From Cardinalis cardinalis (lineage: Eukaryota > Chordata > Aves > Passeriformes > Cardinalidae): a DNA stretch of 64,000 bases. Below are positions 49,756-60,000 of this stretch, piece after piece (position 1 is the first letter of the stretch; each line of letters begins with the position of its first letter). Below the pieces are notes generated by a model. The model had not been told where the DNA came from. It made no database searches and saw only the letters and a list, made by a program, of their open reading frames with translations. Position numbers and translations under genes: made by a program. The stretch spans positions 2,239,691 to 2,303,690 of the forward strand of contig JACDOX010000027.1 of the NCBI GenBank assembly GCA_014549065.1, written 5' to 3'.

Positions 49756-50166
49756 GGGGTAGCGGGGCTGCGGCTGCTCCGCCTGAAACTTCTGAGTAAC
49801 ATCAACAGGGGGAGGGGAGGGCGGGCGGCGGTGGAGGAGGAGGAGGAAGGTGGTGGTGGGGGGAAGGTTAGCCGGCAGCGCAGCCCTATCCGCCTCTCCC
49901 TCATAAACCAGCCTGTGTTGGGCTGAGCAGGCCCCTCACACAAAGGAGGGCAGGGCAGGCAGGGCTGCCCCCCCTTCCCCCCCGCCTCGGCAGAGGGGCA
50001 GCGGGGAGGCGCCCTTCCCCGTGCACAGCACTCACAGCCACTTACTCCTCTCCCGTCCCCCGTCTTCTCTCTCTCCCCCCCCTTCCCCTCACCTTCCCCC
50101 ACGGTTCTCCCCTCAGCCCCCCGCCCGCTGTCCATGTAGCCGTCCGGCCGCCGGCCCCTCCGCACT
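49736..50166 (+). other. INTS6: INTS6 5' leader (inferred)
   Basis: This is the GC-rich sequence between the inferred start region and the INTS6 ATG. It contains a purine-rich GGA/GGT tract (49809-49866) and a long pyrimidine tract (about 50041-50113) ending in CAG (50114-50116). It has a single upstream ATG (50134). The 5' boundary is estimated from promoter motifs, and splicing within the leader cannot be excluded. Confidence 0.55.
50134..50139 (+). promoter_or_regulatory. Minimal start-stop uORF (ATG-TAG)
   Basis: ATG at 50134-50136 is directly followed by TAG at 50137-50139. It is the only ATG I find between 49736 and the INTS6 start, and it lies in the same frame, 27 nt upstream of it. 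Its context is weak (T at -3, T at +4), whereas the INTS6 ATG has A at -3. Start-stop elements are known to stall initiating ribosomes and damp downstream translation; that role here is inferred. Confidence 0.7.
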
Positions 50167-50277
50167 ATGCCCATCTTACTCTTCCTGATAGACACGTCCG
50201 CCTCCATGAACCAGCGCACCCATCTGGGCACCACCTATCTGGACATAGCCAAAGGCGCTGTAGAGACTTTCATGAAG
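50167..50277 (+). CDS. INTS6: INTS6 coding exon 1 (Integrator subunit 6 N-terminus)
   Basis: This exon encodes residues 1-37, beginning MPILLFLIDTSASMNQR and ending GAVETFMK. It is immediately recognisable as INTS6 (DICE1), which is about 890 residues in vertebrates. It opens the von Willebrand factor A domain: a hydrophobic strand ILLFLI is followed by the metal-site motif D9-T-S11-A-S13 (DxSxS). INTS6 is part of the Integrator complex, which cleaves and terminates nascent RNA polymerase II transcripts and processes snRNAs; it helps dock PP2A phosphatase to the complex in the nucleus. The start is fixed by homology and by the in-frame TAG ten codons upstream. The exon ends AAG|GTACCG, phase 0. 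Relative to human as I recall it, Thr18 and Ile27 are substitutions. Confidence 0.97.
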
Positions 50278-50525
50278 GTACCGGGCTCTGCCTTGCGAGA
50301 GGAGGCGAGAGAAAGCGAGCGAGAGTGGCTGCGCGGGGAGGGGAGGGGGCGGCAGGGAGCGGGGGGCTGCCTGGGCCGGGGGCGCGGGGCGAGGGCGGGA
50401 GCGAGCGAGAGAGTGCGTGTGTGTGCGGGGAGGGAGGGGAGGGGAGGGCCGAGCCGAGCCGGGGGGCTTCGGCGGCGGCGGCGCCGCCTCTCGGCTCACC
50501 CTCTGCTTTGTCCCCCGCGCCGCAG
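50278..50525 (+). other. INTS6: INTS6 intron 1 (248 bp, G-rich)
   Basis: This short intron has GTACCG and CGCCGCAG ends. The sense strand carries dense G-runs at 50335-50352 and 50427-50448 (five runs of 3-4 G separated by single A) plus others around 50380-50400, a strong G-quadruplex pattern. Its long open frames are GC-driven shadows. Confidence 0.93.
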
Positions 50526-50603
50526 CTCCGAGCCCGGGACCCGGCCAGCAGGGGAGACAGGTACATGCTGGTCACTTTCGAGGAGCCTCCCTACGCTATC
50601 AAG
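50526..50603 (+). CDS. INTS6: INTS6 coding exon 2
   Basis: This 78-nt exon, phase 0 on both sides, encodes residues 38-63. It starts LRARDPASRGDRYMLVTF and ends PPYAIK, continuing the VWA domain (helix 1 end and the second core strand YMLVTF). The acceptor is CCGCAG and the donor AAG|GTAACC, with a C-rich run 10 bases into intron 2. The peptide joins exon 1 and exon 3 exactly as in vertebrate INTS6. Confidence 0.97.
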
Positions 50604-51320
50604 GTAACCCCCGCCCCCCCCCCCCCCCCTCCTCCCCGGCCTCCTTCCGGCCCGTCCGCCCCCCGCCCGCCTCGCCCCGGCTGCCGGCGGTCCGGGGAGC
50701 GCGGCACACACGGGCTCCGGCGGCGCGCTGACATCAACATGGCCGACGCTTTTCCCCTGTGCGGTGTGTGCGAGCAGCAATGAACTGTGGGGGATATTTA
50801 TTCAACTTGGGAGAAGTGACAGCAACTCTAAGGAGAGTTCGGCTGGGAAGGGGCGAGCCGGGGGAAGGACCGACTTCAGCCCGGAGAGCCCCGGACTCGG
50901 AAGGGGACGGCACTTCCCTGGCCCCGCCGCGGCGGGGGGGACGCACCCCGCGGGGGAAGGGGCGGTGGGTCCACATGACGCCGGACGGTGAACCTGTTGG
51001 AGGTCGCTTCACAGCGCAGTTGGCTTCCATCTGGGCAGGGCTCTGGGAGGGTGATGTAAATAACTCTAACGTTTGGGCACCCGCGTCCTCTAAGAAATTT
51101 GTCCCGTGGAACAAAGCAAAAATGCTCTTTTGGTAAATGGGGAGTTCTAAGGATTAAGTTTATAATTTCAGGCTTTTTGGAGCAACATCAAATACTAACT
51201 TCTGAAGTGTTTCGTTATCATTTGTAGTGAGCTGCATACAGCAGGGGAGGCTCTTTGTAGCCTAACAGGAAAGCAAAACTCGTATCTGCAGAATAAATCT
51301 TTTCACGTTTCCCTTTGCAG
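50604..51320 (+). other. INTS6: INTS6 intron 2 (717 bp)
   Basis: The intron is bounded by GTAACC and CCCTTTGCAG. It begins with a C homopolymer (about 50614-50629) and stays CpG-rich to about 50990, where the CpG island fades out. A branch-point-like CTAAC lies near 51262, about 55 nt from the acceptor. There is no independent gene. Confidence 0.93.
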
Positions 51321-51470
51321 GCTGGCTGGAAGGAAAACCATGCAACGTTTATGAATGAACTGAAAAACCTTCAAGCTGAAGGACTTACGACACTTGGCCA
51401 GTCCTTAAGGACAGCTTTTGATTTATTAAACTTAAATAGATTAGTAACTGGCATAGACAACTATGGGCAG
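51321..51470 (+). CDS. INTS6: INTS6 coding exon 3
   Basis: This 150-nt exon, phase 0 at both ends, encodes residues 64-113. It starts AGWKENHATFMNEL and includes LTTLGQSLRTAFDLL, a conserved VWA helix whose Thr residues fall where the third metal-site loop is expected. It ends TGIDNYGQ. The acceptor is CTTTGCAG and the donor CAG|GTAGGT. The next INTS6 exon (about residue 114 onward, expected to start GRNPFFLEP) is not found before 64000, so the gene is cut by the window edge. Exons 1-3 cover about one eighth of the protein. Confidence 0.97.
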
Positions 51471-53924
51471 GTAGGTTGACTCTTACTAGGTGGAAAAATC
51501 TTAAAACACAAACTTCCCAGAGACAGCAATTAGCTAGTTGTCCAAAGTGGCATCTTCATGGAATATTCAGTATGGGGGATTCTTCAAAAAGTAAGCAGAG
51601 CTTGGCTAGCTTGAAGAAATACAGCCAGTGAGTTTGAGTTACTTTTTTGTTCTTTAATTTCAGTCATATCTCAGTTTTTNAGCTGTGATACAGCTTCCAA
51701 GTTGACCATTTCAGTTCAAATTTTTCCTTTTTTTGTTGAGTCTGTGTTCAGTACCTTAGCTGGTGAGCCTGATAGGGTTATGAAAACTTTGCTTTCTCAA
51801 TACAGTGCTGAACAGTTTGGGAGATGAGCCATTTTTCTAACAACACTGCATGTCCAAAAGTACTGGAAGGGGCACTTTTTCAAAACACTTTCTTTCTAGT
51901 GAGTTTACCACAACATTTCTCTGCATACATGATTTTTATGAAACTGCCTGTTGTATCAGAGCCTTGAGAAGCTGTGCTTTTTTAATTTCTCTATTTCAAC
52001 TATCCCTTTAAAGCAGGAGTTTTTTGGTGTGGGCCAGCATTCTCATGCTCATTAATATGAGCTGCTAAAATACAGTCATTGTAGGTTAAATGTGTGCCTT
52101 AGGACTCAGAGTTCTTTCTGCTGCTGGATCAAAGCCTGGATTTGTTTCACATGAAGGATGCTACTAGTACTTTTCTGGGGCATACCAACTTGAATTCTCC
52201 CCTTTTTGTTTGTTATTCTCATGTAATTGTGTCCATTATCTGAGGGTTAGTACTTAGTACAGTATTTAACGTGGGAATGTGATTGTGAACATAAGTCCCT
52301 CTTCTTCCCCCGCTTTTTCCCAGTCTAAGCAGAGTTTGTGATAGCATGCCANGTGTGTTTTTGAAGGAAATTCATCATGCTGCATTGTATGGCTTTACCA
52401 TGCAATGGTCAAGTGAGCCTAAATGTTTTTAAAATGCCTCTTTAGTGATGAAACTTTAAAAAAAGGCTAGTTCCACACATGAGGTTTTTTCCTATGGCCA
52501 TCTGATGTCCTCATACATCTGTGTGTAATTTTCCCATTTTTCTGATATTTTTGTTTAGTTGCAGGAACTATATTCTTGAACACTTAACCCCTGTAGGCCC
52601 ACACACAAAATATTGCTCTTTCCTATTGCTACTGATAATTATTCTAATTAAACCCATGTCAAATAATTTGCTCTTAAGTGAGCCAGCTGTGCTCAACTAC
52701 TCAAGTGGGCAGTTGAGTTGCCATTATTGTTTTGACTCACTCGTAGTGTTCATTACTGCTCTTTTGCCTGTGGAGCAGTGACTTTTTCTTTGTGTGACGT
52801 GTTCAGGTTGTCTGTCTCTCTGGGCTTGAACCCACTGTCACTTAAGCACGTTTTTGCTCCATTTCACNTGTGGAGCTGGCTGTTGAAGAGGTATTCACAA
52901 TGTGCAGTCAGGTGACTAAATAGAAATTCTAACACTTGTTAGCATCTGCAAAAATAGATGACTCTACTGCAAGTGGCTGGTCGTCTGCTGTTGAAGTCAA
53001 AGGTTCCCATTTTGACTGTTCTAACCAAAATGGCAATTAAAAAAAAAAATCAAATTCTACAACATTCACCTGATCCTTCAGCATTTGCAGGATGAGTTCT
53101 AGGGCAGCTAATTGTCTTCATCTTCACACTGGTCTTTAAAACTATGGTTTGATAGCATGTCATTGTCCTGCTACCACCTAAAATATAGTCCAGACAAATC
53201 AGTGTTTAACCATACTTAGTATGAGAAACTTAAAAATCCAGGAAAATAAAAGTGGTCAGAATAGTCAATTGCATTTTAAATTGTTTTCACTCAGAACATA
53301 AGTTGCTGATTAACTTTTTTTCTAAAGCAGCTGCAAATATTAACACTATAAAAGAGTAGTTAGCTGACATTTAGCAGGCAGATATTTGAGTATGTCAGAA
53401 TAAGAGAAGATAATCTTACAAAAAATAGCAACATACAGACCATCTTAGGTGTGGTATTATGNGAAACAATAAAATCCAAACTTATTAATCTTCTGTGGGA
53501 AATTTCTCTGGCTAAGCAACTTTTGACCGTCATGCTTGTATTTGGTGTATTGACAAACTTCAAAGTTATTTGCCAAGATCCACTTGTTACACAAAAACAA
53601 ATTGTAGACCAGACTTATCTTACACATGCTAATGACAAGACTTGATACAAGCCTTATGGGATTGTCTCGTTGTGTCTCCACCAGTGATACCTTGTACCCC
53701 TGCTGAGTGCANACTGTTGGTTTAAACGGCAGAGTGACTCAGTATACTCCATTTCTTTCAGAGTTGACCAGAGTTCTCCATCAGCTGACCTTCTGAACAA
53801 GAATGATGGCTGAAGGGTCATTCTGGAGTTGGGGAAAATCTGCTTCATATTTTCTTGCTACTTTAATGTTTGGATTTTTATTATGAGTCTTTATCATACT
53901 GCATATGCAATGATTGANTTACCA

Positions 53925-53942
53925 TGTGATCAGCTGATCACA
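53925..53942. repeat. 18-bp perfect palindrome
   Basis: TGTGATCAGCTGATCACA is its own reverse complement and contains an E-box-like CAGCTG core flanked by two TGATCA sites. In 64 kb a palindrome this long is only mildly unexpected. Confidence 0.9.
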
Positions 53943-56900
53943 GGATCTCACTTTTAGATCTTAAAGGAACTGTCAACACACTTCAATTTTCAAGAGCCTG
54001 GAAGATTTTTTCATAAGCTAGTTCTGATATAACTGCTATGATAGGGCTCTATANATATTTTGTCTTACTGAGGAGTTGCTAGATCCGATTGTTTTTTTTA
54101 AAAAAAATGGTTTTGAAGAGTACACATTTTAAGGTGGCTGTTTTGCAGCATGTTCAGATTGATAATTTCAGTATTTTACTGCTTGGATCCAATAGCTTTT
54201 TTCCCCTTTAGTATGCTTTGGTGATTATAGCAGAAGAATAAACTTTCAAACAGGGTGTCAGCTTTNAGCATTCACTAAAAATAGTGATCCTTTTCACCTT
54301 CTGCGTTTTTGTGGAGAGCTTAGGGAAAAAAATATGNCATTTGGATGTCTCCAGGAAGAAATCAGTTTAAACACGCTAAATTCAGTAAGCTTGTCACATC
54401 ACACAAAATATTGTACTTCATTAGCCCAGTTTACGCTTAGATAATTGACTCCTTATTTTCTCCAGTTCAGCTTTTCCATTATTTTGGGTAGTCTGAAATA
54501 CACAGCCTTTTACTGACAGGTTTTTTTGTCCTCTTGAAGTACACTCTTAGCTCTTGTAACGATGGCTTGTTCAGCAGGATATGAGTAGTCACAATTTAAC
54601 CAAATAGTTTTGAGTATAGCAAATGTGTAGCTTGTTGTAGTTCATAGAAAATTTAAATACTGATAGGTGTTTCTGTGGAAACAGAAAGCATTCAAAATGT
54701 AGCTGCTGTTACGGTAGAGTGAAAATGTAGACAAATGGTTGAAATAAACCATCAGCTTCAGTTACCTGCAGTTTGTAGTGAGGTTTCTAAGCCTAAGCAC
54801 TGAATCTAAGGTAGGTAAAATATGTATCAATGGTGTTTTGATGCTCATGTGCCAAGGGCCAGCATAGCTCTACCAAAGATGGAATCTGATGGATGTTTGA
54901 AATTGTTAAAACTGATTTATTGATACCCTGTGTGTTTCAGGTTGCCTGTTATTTGTGAAATGCTGAAAGTCTCTTACNGTTTTTTCAGCAGTATAGCATA
55001 GAATAAGGTTTGAGAGGATAAAATATGCTTAACTGAATGGATTTCAAAGTATTTTTAATATTTTTTCAGGGTGAAATTGCTTTAATACTGCATATAGAAA
55101 GTGCTTTTCAANAATACAAGCTTTTTATGAGTTTTTAAAATCTCACTAGAGTATCTTGCACATTTTTCAGCAGCATTACTACTGCTATGAGATGAGTTTG
55201 ACTTTTAAACTAATCTAATGTAACAAAAGCACATGCTAACTTTATTGCTCTGAAACAGAAAAGTCAACTAATNTGTCTAATACAAATGGATTTAGACTAG
55301 ATATTTTTCATTCACAGTGATGAATAAGATGCTGCCTGGATTTAGATTAGCACAAGAAATGCTGTTTGGGTGACTTACCAGGCTGTGTACAGTCTTGGTG
55401 AAAGCCTTTTATTCTGTAGTGTGTATCACATATGAGCAGAAGCATAACTAGAATCTTTTGAAGAAAAAACTAAAATCCAAATAAGAATACGCTCAGCTGG
55501 CAGTTGGAAGGTATCCTGCATATGATGGCGTTGTTAAGTAAGTTTTTTCTGAGTNTTTTGGTCATGCCATGTATGGCCATCAAACAGCACAGTCTTGGGT
55601 TAGCTGCTGCTTGACAGTTCTTTCTGAGTATAGGTTTAGACCCATTTATAGCTACAGTAGCAGAACTGCCAATGTGTTCTCACAGTAAAACTTGGCATTG
55701 GTCTGTAGAGTTCAGGGTCCTTTGCCACAATGGCATAAATACTGTAGTGTTCCAAATACAGGTAAACAGTATACCTAGGAGATAATGTCTAATCATACTT
55801 GTAGACACAAGATAGCTTTAAGNCACACATTCTAGGCTGACTGCTTGCTTCTATGCTTGTCTAGGATCTCCTGAGCTTATAAAACCACAAAAATCACACG
55901 TGAAAGAAATACNGTTCCCTAACATGACTACATTATGCTTCTGCAGTGATATGTTCTGTTTTCTTTAAATTGTGGAGCAGTTTTATTTTCCCAAGAGACT
56001 TTTGAGGATTGTTACTGGATTTTGTTACTTTCAAAAGTCAAAATCCTTTGAAGTATGGCTTTTGTCTTGATATTTTGGGATCATAATGCACTCCACTGAA
56101 ATGGCCTGTGCTGCGTGTGCCTCCAAATTTGGAACCGNAGTTTAGGTTAGCATTTCCTGCTATGTCATGCTGGCACAGTTGCACATGCAATTTGCTTCTC
56201 ATGTTAGTAGAGGCAGAGATTTACACTTCTAGAGTAGCTCTCCTGGTCTCTTTTTTTTGCCTCTCTCCCCCAAGGAAACAAAATAGGAGAATTTCAGACA
56301 GTAGTAAACAACATCACAAGTGTAAGTTTAATAATGACGATTGAAATATGAGAGGCTTTCCACATTCTCCTATTTTCTGTGGAATGGCAGTGGATTTAAC
56401 ATGAACCTGTATGCCTGCTGATGTCAAAGATCTGTATGTGAAGTGCTGGTAAAAATCATTCTCATCTGCTGTGTGGTGAAATTAAGCATATTGGTTTGAA
56501 CTTATGCCTTTTAGACCATAACCTTTAAACATGCTGTCCTTGTTTTAGAACATCCCCTAGTGAGAGCTACAGCAGTCACTGTTAAGGTGTTGTTCTCACA
56601 TTGTGATGTGGAACTGCTTGCCCTTTAGCACTCACAGCTCAACAGAGTTCAGCAAAAGTCTTAAATGTTTTTAAAATCACTTGTCTAGTTCCAATCCAGT
56701 ATGTTTTTAAANAATTTGAACCTTTCATGAAGTACTAATTTTTTCCAATGAAAACATTTTCATCAATCTGTTCCAGTAGCAGAAAGAGGATTTTCAAATT
56801 TTAAGGATCAACAAATTTGATTTGGAAAGGGCAGAATAACATGTTCATTCATAATTTATTTGCATACTCTGCATTTTGTCTGGCTACACTGAANAAATAC

Positions 56901-57037
56901 AGAATGTCACTGGTCTCACATAGGGCACTGCTGGTGTTTTCTGATGCTCAGTATACAGAATGAGTGAAAAGTGGGCATCTCTATTGCAACAGTTCTGCCC
57001 TCCCAGCTTTGAATCCCAGAATGCCCACTTGATTGTG

Positions 57038-57073
57038 GGCTGAGTGTGCATCTTCTGTAAGGCACACTCAGCC
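57038..57073 (+). repeat. Inverted repeat with 12-bp perfect arms
   Basis: GGCTGAGTGTGC (57038-57049), a 12-nt loop, then GCACACTCAGCC (57062-57073). Two wobble pairs and an outer GAT/ATC pairing (57031-57033 with 57077-57079) extend the foldback to about 49 nt in the INTS6 sense transcript. This is shorter than a typical pre-miRNA. Confidence 0.9.
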
Positions 57074-60000
57074 TGGATCTCTGTTCTGAAACTTGGGCCC
57101 TCTCATGGGTTCATAGTTGCACTAACCTTGCTTCAAGTTGTGTGACTTGATGTAGTAAAATAAATCAGTGATTTATCAGTGACATTAATAAACTGGACTG
57201 AACTGTGGTGGTTCAAAACTGGTTTAGAACAGCCAAGTTGCTCCTGCTCTTGTTGTAAACTCCAGGAAGGAATTGTGGGGGAGTTTGGGAAGTTATTCTG
57301 AAGAATTGCTCTGTGTTCATAGGTCAATAAGCTACTTTTAGTCAGCTTATCAGTACTCTGGATTATTAACCCCCTAATTTGTGGGGAGATTTTTGTAAAC
57401 AAGTCTGTTTCTTCTTCTTGGTGGTGTGTATTTTGGTGAGGTTTTTTCTCTCTAATTAGTGTGTGGGGAACTGTAGGGCTTGTTACTCTTCTCTCGCATA
57501 TGGAGAACAGAGGCCTGGCTTAGTCTGTGAATTGCACTGACTGAGCCAGAACCAGCTGTGTAAGATGATTGCTGTGAAGCAGAAAGGCTTCTGTAATTAG
57601 GGACTTGATCCAGGGCTTGGTAAGGTCAGTTATTTTTGGAATAAAACATTCAGAAATATTTTTAGGAAATAAAACCAAAATCATCTTAGACTCAGAGTCA
57701 TTGGAACTGACTTTAAAGTTATGTTTGGTATGGATTGTGTTAATTTATTTTTCTTAGAAAAAGTTTATAAAGGCTCAAATAGAACCTATTTTTAGCAGCT
57801 CACATTTACGATGCTCACTCAAATAACTTTAAAAACTCCTGTAACTTACTGGCTGATTATCCAATTTCAGATGGTTCCAGTGGTGATGCGTTTATTAATC
57901 TGTAACTAACTGATAAGGTGCATCTTTTTCTATAAGTTACCTTAAAAATAAGATACAAGTTGTGATTACAGTTGATTTTGCTTCTTAGGTAAATAATTTA
58001 ATTTCATTTAAGTAAAAGTTAAAGTTCTTCCCCTTCTGGCTTTATGCATCTGTCACATCAGTACTTAAATGTTTCAAATGTTAGTGGCATTTTGTGCTTC
58101 ATTTTAATGTCATTTTTCATTGCTTAGTTACTTGCTAGAATTCATTGTATATAAAATCCCTGTTCTATGCATGGTTTTTTTTAACCGTGATGTAATTGTG
58201 AAAGATTGAAGGACTTGAATTGTTTTTGAAACTTACTAAGGACCTAATCTAAATTGGAACACTTACTAGTTAATCAAGAAATTATCACTTATATAATGTG
58301 ATATTTAAAACTCAATTAGATCCNTTCTTAAATGAAAGAAAGAGGACAAACCTATATATTAACCTGTGATTTTTGCAACTCTGTGACTTACTAATGTTGG
58401 GACCTTTCTGATTTAGGCACATGAAAGTATCTTGAGGTTTTAAGTTTGAGGTCTTGGTAAATCTACTATGTATTCCTCATTCATTTATTGTTCAACATGA
58501 GCAGAGTCTTAAACTGCTTCCTTAACACATGCCTTCTGTTTTCATATATGTATTATTCAGAATGGAGATTGTGTATTCCAAAATGATCTGTTCTTGCATT
58601 GAAACTCATTTTCAGGCTGCTTTGAGTTGCCTCTTTTGTTTTCTTGCTGTTAGTTTTGGTTTTGTTCTTGGCACAAATATTTTGAGGGAGTTCCAAAATG
58701 ACTGAAGTTGCGCAATTAAATAGTCNTTAAGCAGTTCATTCAGTGCCAGACTTGGAAACTCAATGTGTAAAGTTATGAGCATCTCTAAAAAATGATACTA
58801 AGCACAGAGAATTTTCTTGTGGCGTGTTTCAGGATGGGTATGCAATGAAATCATTACAAACTTACAGCCTTCAGCAAAGCAAGCAGTTGATATGCTTAGA
58901 TATATTTCTGTGACTTTGTTTTTGAAAATGGATTTGCTGTCTCTTGTGCAATTCAGATAGCTGTTTTGTCTCTAGCATTTCTAATTATAGAAGTGATATC
59001 TAACTAGATCTTAGGTTTTTGCTGTTCAGCTTTGGACATGGCTAGTTTAAGGTGATGTGTTTGGAGGTTCAGTAGTCACTTGAAGTCATAAATGGCTATT
59101 TTAAAAAAGATTTTTGGAGATAATGCCTAGGTCCAAAATACCAAGGAGCAAATGACTTGCTTTCATTCCATTTATTTTCCTCAATACCTTAAATTTCCTT
59201 TTTTAAAATGGAACTTAGGTAGCCCATGTTATGGACCTAATGGTTGTTTGAGAATTCTCCCTGAGTTCTGTAACTGATGTGCTGAGGAGTTTGATCTCAG
59301 CTCAACCTTAGAAAAAGTTTCCTGTTACAATTGTGTTTGGCTTTGAAGGCCTTTTACTAACTGATTTTTCTTTAAATTTCTTTTTATTTAAGTCTATAAC
59401 TTAATTTTTTCCTGGTTGCCTGAAATGCAGAAAGCTTCATGCTACCAAACAGTGGTATGTACAAAATTTTTGTAGGAGCAAAAATTATTTCATTTACTGC
59501 TAATCTGTAGTGCTAGGGAGAAATGAAACTGAAATCATGTAACTGCCCTGTAATCCTACCTAAGTATTCCAGTTAAGAAACTGTGACTAGCCCATGTCTT
59601 GGGCATTGAAGTAACTCTTAGGTATTTGTAATGTAGTCAACTAAAGAATTGTCTACAGTGTGGGAAATTAATTTGCCTGCAGTAACCTTGCTGTAGTCTA
59701 TGGAGGAGAACAGCTGAATTTAGGTTTTGTAGTCTTGCCTCATGGAGGAANGATTTTTTTTGGTAGCCATCCTTACTGTAAAATTGTTGCATCTTTGTTG
59801 GCTTTTGGAATATGAGTGCAGGAGAAATCATTACTGCTTGAAAAGTATTTTCCATTTTTAAGGGGGGGAGGGAGATGGTGTGTTAATGGAAGTAAGGGTT
59901 CAGACCTTCATAAATTCTACTGTGCCTTCTTAAAACTGTATTTTTAAGGTTTTCTCCAAAAGACAAAATAATTTGAGATAGAATACCGAGGGAAGGGAGA

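Noticed and set aside
49023..49799. 258-codon open frame on the plus strand
   Set aside because: It lies in the INTS6 CpG island, reads as Pro/Arg/Ala-rich low complexity, and overlaps promoter motifs; stops are rare there only because of GC content.
50325..50783. Open frames spanning INTS6 introns 1-2
   Set aside because: They read through real splice donors and acceptors in GC-rich sequence; the true peptide uses exon 2 only.
57038..57073. Canonical microRNA gene
   Set aside because: The foldback is about 49 nt with a 12-bp main stem, shorter than a normal pre-miRNA, and no known family is recognised.
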